DNA of 64,000 nucleotides from Petunia secreta. Taxonomy: Eukaryota; Streptophyta; Magnoliopsida; Solanales; Solanaceae. Below are positions 56,918 through 64,000 of this stretch, piece by piece (the first letter of the stretch is position 1; each line of letters starts with the position of its first letter). The DNA is taken from assembly GCA_029990175.1 (NCBI GenBank), contig JARKIP010000038.1, forward strand, positions 21,645,501-21,709,500, written 5' to 3'. The notes below the pieces were generated by a model. That model had not been told where the DNA came from. It was given only the letters and a program-made list of their open reading frames with translations, and ran no database searches. The position numbers were made by a program, and so were the translations under genes.

Positions 56918-58984
56918 TCACTCTTCGGGACTGATGAATGACCCGGTAAGATATGAAATTGGCTTCTCAAGAGATATGTTCGTCTTCTTCATTTCATCAC
57001 CTCTTACTCTGTCTGCTACCCCAAGCACAATTTCAGGAGCAGAGTTCACTGTCACAAGCATTTGGTTGGCCCAAATTGACACATCACCAACATGTATTAT
57101 CGGCATTGCAGATTCAGCTCTCAAATCTTCTACATCCACCATACCCACCATATGCACATCATCACAGACAGGCAATGAGTTCCGATTTATATCTGGTGCA
57201 TCTGAACCCTCAACTTGAATCTGACCGTTATCAATCAAAGCTTGGATATCCTTCTTGAGAAAATGGCAATCCTCAGTGTCATGCCCCGGTGCACCTGAAT
57301 GGTAAGCACATTGATGAGAGTCGTCAATCCTATCCCTAAGATGCATTCCTCCATTGATCGGTTTCAGTATGTCCAAATCTCGCAACTTCTGAAAAAGTTC
57401 GGCATACGATTCTCCAATTGGCGTGAACTCATTCTTTTTCACTTGATGCACCTTTTTATACTCAACCTTTGGGCGAAAGCCTGGAGGACCTCTTGGTCGG
57501 TGGGGAAGGTTCGGTGAAGGCTGGAATTGGTTATGTGGAGCTTGGTGAATGGGATATATAGGATGTGGGGCTGGAGCGCGCCATTGCGGATAAGATGATA
57601 TTGGAGCATATGGCTGCGCTGTTTGGATTAAGTATTGGGGTGGAGGGACGGAATACTGCGGATTTTGTGGGGTGTAGTAGTGTTGTGGAGGGTATATTTG
57701 TGGAGCTTGGCATGAGTGGGTTTGATTGTATCTTTCCTCGCTCCACTTTTGTGAACCCGAACCCACCATGGCTATATCATCTTGATTCTTCTTCCCAAAG
57801 GCTCCTGCCTGCACAGCCTGTGTAGTTGCTTTCAGTGTGGTCTGGCTCACAATCTTACCAGCTCTGACTCCCCTCTCAATCATTTCTCCCATCTTGACGA
57901 CTTCACTAAATGGTTTCCCAAAGGCGGCGATCAATGCACCATAGAACGCCTCATCTTGCGCCTCGATGAACAAATGGACCATGTCGTCGTCCGGTATTGC
58001 AGGGCTCACTCGAGCGGCCTGCTCGCGCCATCTGAGGGCATACTCCCTAAAGCTTTCACTTGCCTTCTTTTTTATCGCATCCAAAGAGGATCGATCTGGC
58101 AAAACTTCAATGTGGTACTTGTACTGGTCGTAGAATGCCTGCGCCATGTCATCAAATGCCAACCATTTAGTTACATCCTGCCTCATGAACCATTCAGCAG
58201 CTGCACCCCCCAAGCTTTCGGAAAAGTAGGCTATCAACAGCTTGTCTTTCTTGACCCCTCTCATTTTGTTGCAGTAGGTCTTCATATGAACTCTTGGATC
58301 TCCCTGTCCGATGTATGGCTCGAACTTGGGAACTATGAACCCGTCTGGCAACTGCAATTCAGGGAAAGGGCAAAGATCCTTGAAAGAGGTGTTGAAATGA
58401 TCTCCATATCCCTTCATAATTCTCACAGCTTGTTCTAAACCCTTCACTTTGCGCAAAACCTCGCTCTCGTCCAGTTTTCCCAACCGATCGAGCTCAACTT
58501 GAGACTCGTGATGGAAACCCTGATTATATGGACCACTTTGCCGGAAATTGAATTCATGGGGCGGGTCATAGTGTTGGTCCCCAATCTGAAGATGTGGGTC
58601 ACTGTTGCACCTGGCCGTGACTGGCCTAGCTGGGCCCTGAAAAACTGGAACTTGTGCTGGAGGTGGGCCATATTGTCCCTCTGGTGGAGGTGGTGCATGA
58701 GGACGCACTTCAGCTTCATTTGTTACGCCACGGACAGGGGCAAGACCAGTAGGATAAGTGGGATCCTCAACTGCCGTAGATGTGCTCGGTGCTCGTTGTA
58801 CCGCTGTCGGCACAACCCCATCTAGGTTGGTTGGAATAGGAGGAGGTGCCCGTCCTGTGGTCAGTGCGTGATGCATGTCGGACACGAGTTGTTTCAAAGT
58901 TTGGATCTCCCCAGACAATCTCTCATTTTCCAGTGCCAAGAGTTCCTGAGCACCGGTCTCGGATCTCTCTCCATCAGATGGCAT
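56918..58984 (-). CDS. Ogre/Tat-type gag polyprotein
   Basis: Open for 688 codons from ATG 58984 (MPSDGERS); upstream codons to 59065 lack an ATG. The N-terminal coiled coil (ALENERLSGEIQTLKQLV) is followed by a Pro-rich linker. The capsid core has KMRGVKKDKLLIAYFSESL, AAEWFMRQ and SFREYALRWREQAARV. Then come a Tyr/Pro/Gln-rich segment and a knuckle-like CAYHSGAPGHDTEDC. These are typical of Ogre gag, which forms virus-like particles. It is the only long retroelement frame here without an internal stop, so it is relatively young. No protease or polymerase follows on the left, so the copy is non-autonomous or truncated. Confidence 0.85.
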   Translation of the reverse strand: MPSDGERSETGAQELLALENERLSGEIQTLKQLVSDMHHALTTGRAPPPIPTNLDGVVPTAVQRAPSTSTAVEDPTYPTGLAPVRGVTNEAEVRPHAPPPPEGQYGPPPAQVPVFQGPARPVTARCNSDPHLQIGDQHYDPPHEFNFRQSGPYNQGFHHESQVELDRLGKLDESEVLRKVKGLEQAVRIMKGYGDHFNTSFKDLCPFPELQLPDGFIVPKFEPYIGQGDPRVHMKTYCNKMRGVKKDKLLIAYFSESLGGAAAEWFMRQDVTKWLAFDDMAQAFYDQYKYHIEVLPDRSSLDAIKKKASESFREYALRWREQAARVSPAIPDDDMVHLFIEAQDEAFYGALIAAFGKPFSEVVKMGEMIERGVRAGKIVSQTTLKATTQAVQAGAFGKKNQDDIAMVGSGSQKWSEERYNQTHSCQAPQIYPPQHYYTPQNPQYSVPPPQYLIQTAQPYAPISSYPQWRAPAPHPIYPIHQAPHNQFQPSPNLPHRPRGPPGFRPKVEYKKVHQVKKNEFTPIGESYAELFQKLRDLDILKPINGGMHLRDRIDDSHQCAYHSGAPGHDTEDCHFLKKDIQALIDNGQIQVEGSDAPDINRNSLPVCDDVHMVGMVDVEDLRAESAMPIIHVGDVSIWANQMLVTVNSAPEIVLGVADRVRGDEMKKTNISLEKPISYLTGSFISPEE

Positions 58985-59065
58985 GGCTACGGGTGAAGTC
59001 ACAGGTCCGCTTGATTTAGTTCTGTACGGATGGGTCGATGCCAGAATTCTGTACCAAATCTCCAA

Positions 59066-60674
59066 ATTCCAAAGCTATGTAAACAAACCGGGTTAGCACA
59101 AAAGAAAGCACATATTGCAAGCCTAGGGTTGTTATGCGTCATCCCGAAACGGTTAACGGCGTAAGCCGGGTGTACCGATCGTATCCCCGAAAGATTGCTT
59201 ATGTGCCTTGATCAAAATTAGAACAAAATTGTAACTGATACATAATCAGCACAAGGATGAACTTGGATGATTAATATATTTATTTTTTCCTTTTCTCTTT
59301 TTCTGACTCAACAAACGTAATTTAGACAAACGACACGAGACAAACTCGAAATAAAAGTGCTTGACATGATGCACGAGTCAAAGATATATACAAACTGACA
59401 CATTGGGCGGGTACACTGGACGGTGAAAATAATGAGACTCGCCTTTTTAGCGGAATCAAATTTTTCTACCAAGATCAACGCAAAATACAACTTAACTAAT
59501 TGCAATTTATCGTATGCGCCCTGACTTGACCTTAAACAAAACAAATAAAGTGGGACCCTGAAATAAATAATTTTTTTTTTTAAAACTTAAGATTCAACCA
59601 GAGATTCGAAACGGAACTTAAGAACAGATTATGAAACAAACTATTTTCTTATCCGGAAGGTGACTCAAAAATCGAACATTACGATAACACAAAGACGGAC
59701 ACAATTTTTTTTTTTTTTTTTTGAAACAGACTCTTTGATCTAATTCGAGAAAGAATCTTTAGGGTATTTACAAAATCTGGCAATTAGGACGACACAAAAT
59801 ATTACACAAGTTAGACGCAAAACTGATTTCTAAAATTGGCCATCATGACGGCGTAAAACCCCGACAAATTAATTTCAAAATATGAATTCAACACAAAAGA
59901 TCCCAAAATTTCGCCATTATAACGGCGCAAAACTATGACACATCATTTTCTAACACTTGGGACCAAGCCCGAACGTAAAATGAGACTAAAAAAAAAAAAA
60001 AAAAAAAAATTGAAAAATTTTCGCCGTTATAACGGCGTAAAAGGACAACTAAACAAAATTTTTTCAGACACGGGACTAAACCCAATTTTTCTATCATTTT
60101 CACTTTTTTTTTTCAAAAGTTGGCTATCGTCCCTCGGTGATCGGTCAGCATAACAACTCTTAGACTAGAACAAATGCAACACATAATATGCCCAATGACG
60201 TATCTTTCGGGACATGGGCCCCACTATGACACGAGGGAGTCAGCCTAGACGAGTGCGGTACCGGTGTACCGCACCTCACTAAGTCTAATGACATGCAAAT
60301 AAATCGGCCTAGATAAAAGCATAGGTTCAACTCTAGGTGACTCAATGGGTTCATGTTCTACAGTTTCTGGCAATTCGGAAGTGCCTCAGGGGTACCGGTT
60401 GACAACGTCTAACGGCCTAACCCAACGCATCTCCTCCTAAGAAGGGTTAACTTTTTGTGTCCTGAGACACGACAGAAATTCCAGACGCCGAAGCGAAACT
60501 GGCGTGCATGTGTGCAGTGTTCCAGAAGACTCAGAGGTGTACTTGAGAAGACAGTTGTGTATATACAGTTCAAACAATATTAAAGCAGTAATATTCAAGG
60601 CAACATATACAAACAATATTAAAAAACCGAAAGCGACAAATTTTAAAGCCTGAGACTCTCAGTTTTCACTTTCC
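59066..60674 (-). other. 5' untranslated leader of the Ogre-like element
   Basis: No gene. It contains homopolymer runs (T at about 59706-59722; A at about 59989-60009) and a repeated palindromic phrase built on CGCCGTTATAACGGCG (59839, 59912, 60022), followed by conserved-looking sequence up to the primer site. Confidence 0.5.
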
Positions 60675-60692
60675 TCCCCAGCAGAGTCGCCA
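60675..60692 (-). other. Primer binding site of the Ogre-like element
   Basis: The minus strand reads TGGCGACTCTGCTGGGGA, the tRNA-Arg-type primer site characteristic of Ogre elements, 3 nt from the LTR end. Confidence 0.85.
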
Positions 60693-60695
60693 AGC

Positions 60696-63600
60696 TGTCA
60701 CGACCCTTTTTCAACTAAAATAAATAAAGGTTATGACTAGGTGTTGATAGGTACACAAATTATTAGAGATTTCGGAGTCGCCACTTGACAAGTTAAAGGT
60801 GTGCCAAGTCACCAAAGTGGTGTACCTAGAACACCTATGACTCGTAAATGGTCTGCGTCAGAGTTCTGGATAAGGATCTCGGTTGACTCGCGGGAAGGTG
60901 TTAGGCACCCTCGAGTCCTGTGCCAAGCACAGTTGCTTTTATTGACGCATTTCGACTTTTTGAAATTGTTTGTTATATTTCGCCTTGATTTGTTACGCTT
61001 CGATTTATTATTAATTTTATCCGTTCAAATGGAAACTCAAAATCGAGATATAATTGTGCAGGTACTTCACCCGAACAAAATCTTCCGACTTAAATTAGTT
61101 AAATTGTGCAGGCACTTCACCCGAACAAAATCTCCTAATTTAAATGAGTTAAAATGAACAAATATGAGTTATATAAGAACGATTAATTGGCTAAAATCAA
61201 TTGTGCGTTTAGTCTCTTTGAATCCTATTTTGTCTAATCGAGTCATCAAAAAAAAATGTTGGTTACTGTATTCTTACTTCCCTTTTTAAATTCATTCAGC
61301 ATGGGCTTAAACAAATAGCCTACTTATCCTTAGTTGAATAATAGTTGCTTTTCATTTACCTTATAAGAAGAGAGTCCATTTTAACGTTTTGAGCCTCATT
61401 ACATTAGTAAATTTGCATGACATGTCCTAGTTTGCCTAATGATTTTCCATTCAAGTTCTCGCTAGTTAGTTTGCATAACAGTACCTTACATTTGCTCGAG
61501 TATTCCCGGCCCGAAATGGTCAACACAAACAAATTTTCATTACTTCTTTTCATCATTTTTTTTTAAAGATCTGACCAACCGCTGGCATGTTTAATATTGC
61601 TTAAGCATTTCAGATAAAAGAGACACTCAAATCCCTTTTGTTCTCTTTTTAGTAAAAGCAACAGCAATGTATATGTAACAAAGTAAAATGAAACATCCAT
61701 ATCTGGAGATTTTAACACTTCATCTCATGCATAAACATACCCAAAATATTGTTCTTACAAGTTCAAAGAGAAAATACCTATGTGCTGCAATTTCAAGAAC
61801 AACAGGATGATGGACCAAAGCCAAGCCCCATGAAACCAATCAACAAGCAACGCAGCAGTATACCAGCAGCCAAACAGACCTTCCAAACCCTTTTTGAACC
61901 TCAACTTTGAACTCAAAACTCTAGAAATATTTCATCTTCCAATTTTCTCTCTATTTCTCAAATATTTTAACTTTTACTCACTCTTTTCCTCTCTTATCTT
62001 TGCTCCATCAGATCTGAAATTTCAACAAGTGTGTAAGGAGTATTTTTTCAGATCTTAGTAGGTTAGGAGAGTGTTCTGAAGGAGTGTTTTTTCTCTGTCT
62101 GTAAGTGTGTGTGTCTGTGAATTTTCGTATCTCAGAAATAAACTGTTTGGAGTAATGAAAGAGAGTATTCTGTGTATCTGTGAAGTTTCTCTCCTCTCTG
62201 TTTTTTTTCAGATGTGTTCTCTGTGTTCTCGTGTGTCTATGAATCACCTGTTTCTGTGTCCCTTAAAGAGAGTCCAAGGCTCTCTTAAATAGACCAAGAG
62301 AAGGGTCAAGACTTGGGTAAAAGTACACCTATGTGACAATGTTTTTACCCCCCTAGAAAAGTACTTTTGGCATGCATTCCCACCATACTAGACAACAAAA
62401 AAGGTGGCAGAAAAGCCTAATTTATTGCTGCCCCTTGTACCTTCCTTTGACTCTTAATTCCCAATCAGAAACAATCCAAATCAGACCTTTTGATCTAGAC
62501 GATGAACTACACAAAGCATTTCACCAAGAAAGCCTTTATCAGTACACAAACAAACAAGAACAAATGAACACTTGAACCATGAAACAAGATAGATGTTTGA
62601 ACACTTGAGGACTTTGTACATATTCACACCCAAGCAAACCATCCAGGAAATATACTCTAATACTTAGGCAGATTACCACAACCAACTCATGCTAAACAGG
62701 ATGCAATTCCATTACAAACGTACTCAAACAAAACCAGGGCAAATCGGTCGTGATTTCCACTTGAGCGGATGAACTGAAACAAACCAGTTTCAAACAAATC
62801 CGAATATAACGACTTTCAAATAAAAGGCTTAACATGGCTAACAAACCAGCTGGACAGTTTTCTTTTACCCTTTACCAACAATTACAAGATTTCTACTGAA
62901 CAAACAACAAGAACGATCGAACTATTGCCGAAGCATGACTTCAAAACAAAAGGCTAAACCATTTCCATGCGACAAATGAACAATGACAAGAAAAGTTATG
63001 TATTCAAACGGGATCCAATAAACCGATATAGATATGATTCTAGACATGCTAACGCTAAACGTAGATACATGCTTCAACTACTAGCAGCCTGATTGAACAA
63101 GAAACTAAGACAACAAAAGGGATTTCATTTATTTTTCTCACCCGATGCTAAATTCACCAACACTAAGACACAGCCTCGCTACGCCATAGCCTCGCTAATG
63201 TATCGCCTGAGCACCACCATTGCTTCACTGTCTCGGCTGCCTTGCCTCCGCTCGTCGTCACGATTCGGATCAACTACTAACTCTCAGTCATGGCCTTGAT
63301 TTGGCTTCGCTACTTCAACAGTCATCGGCATAGCATCACCACCATCGTTGTCACAGCGTCTCCATTGAGACAAAGCGCAAGCAACCAAAGCCAAAGGACA
63401 AAACATTGCCTCAACATCGTGTCATCAACCCGCGTTAACATCACAGCGACCTCGCAATCAAAGCTACACTGCCTAGCCCTCGACACACAATGTTTTTCCC
63501 TTGCTTCGAACCCGACCTCACACACCATGGCATCATCGCCTCACCCCGTTACAACTTCAACACAAACTATTCAGTCCCCGTAACCCAAACAGCCCCGACG

Positions 63601-64000
63601 CACCATAGCATTTCCATAATAGCCCCGACAAAACCATCGCCATACGAATCGACATCAACACTATGTTATTATTGCCTCGCTGCTAATGCCTTGGCTCGGA
63701 CACAATCAATCATAGCTGCTGCTTCCGTTCTCTCCAAGATCAACATCACGGACTCACCTCCACATCAATCTCCCTCACAACCCTGCTAGCAACATCACGA
63801 CGCCACTGTTACACCTACCTTTCGCAGAGACAAACTGCCTCGACGTCGAAAGAACACCATCACGGCTGCCCTCACCATATCATCATCACCATACGAAACT
63901 CCCAAACCAAAACAGTCACACTCACACACGCATCAAGCATAATACACCCACTCAAAACAGAACAGCCCGATACCATATTTAGACCATCGGATCCGTCACC
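60696..64000 (-). repeat. 5' LTR of the Ogre-like element, probably incomplete in the window
   Basis: The plus strand starts TGTCACGACCC, i.e. the minus-strand LTR ends GGGTCGTGACA, adjacent to the primer site. Early sequence (GGAGTCGCCACTTGA, GGGAAGGTGTTAGGCACCC) is typical of this family. A short direct repeat with CACTTCACCCGAACAAAATC lies at 61065 and 61113. The rest, including the GC-richer 63150-63900 stretch with spurious Ser/Thr-rich frames, has no gene I can support. The far LTR end is not identified and may lie beyond 64000. Confidence 0.55.

Noticed and set aside
57782..58438. 218-codon plus-strand frame
   Set aside because: Antisense shadow of the Ogre-type gag; no recognisable motif.
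52757..60696. 52757 and 60696 TGTCACGACCC as paired LTR ends of one element
   Set aside because: Sequence after the first 11 bases differs completely, so they belong to different families.
63093..63789. Overlapping Ser/Thr/His-rich frames at the right end
   Set aside because: Compositional artefact of a C/A-rich part of the LTR; no domain and overlapping frames on both strands.

Overview
The window looks like repeat-rich nuclear DNA of a flowering plant, most likely Solanaceae (Nicotiana or Solanum-like). The reasons are AT-rich intergenic DNA, LTR families beginning TGTCACGACCC, Tat/Ogre-type Ty3/gypsy coding remnants, Ty1/copia elements, a Stowaway MITE and an integrated plant pararetrovirus. 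I see no intact host gene. Every convincing coding segment belongs to a mobile element, to an endogenous virus, or is a host exon fragment carried by a DNA transposon. Genus and family names are inference from recognised motifs; no database was searched.

Layout. 1-1407: 3' end and LTR of a copia-like element. 2498-3577: non-autonomous DNA transposon with ~310-bp inverted repeats and a 9-bp target duplication. 4622-6050: Mutator-like element with 8-9-bp target duplication carrying an antisense fragment of a plant HD2-type histone deacetylase gene plus a 32-bp tandem array (Pack-MULE architecture). 7348-15362: second inverted-repeat element that carries a GTTTC-rich array and a fragment resembling exonuclease V (EXO5), interrupted by a degenerate copia retrotransposon (7462-13383). 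15687-25657: another member of the 4622-6050 transposon family, interrupted by a nearly full-length endogenous caulimovirid (16946-25139, minus strand).

The caulimovirid is the most interesting system. It is one unit genome (repeat-to-repeat distance 7,986 bp) plus a 208-bp terminal redundancy with only 2 mismatches. It has an initiator-tRNA-Met primer site, movement protein, coat-protease-RT-RNase H ORF, a small Cys-rich ORF, an RG-rich downstream ORF, and a TATA box and poly(A) signal in the expected order. All major ORFs except the small one are broken.

25740-29850 holds a multi-arm foldback region, old ~65-bp minisatellites and a C-rich/G4 tract, but no genes. 29853-36989 is a minus-strand non-autonomous LTR element with gag-protease only and an antisense accessory ORF. 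A Stowaway MITE (36999-37246) abuts it. About 37250-52756 is a degenerate Tat-lineage gypsy (gag, protease, RT, RNase H, integrase, antisense accessory ORF). Its integrase zinc-binding region is split by a second non-autonomous gag-protease element (43603-48707) that contains a multiplied 13-bp GC palindrome. 52757 to ~55321 looks like a gypsy LTR, followed by hairpin-rich repeat DNA. 56918-60692 is the gag and 5' leader of an Ogre-like element, and its 5' LTR starts at 60696 and probably runs to or past the window end.

The pieces do not work together as a pathway. They record serial nesting: old DNA transposons first, then retrotransposons and a virus inserted into them.
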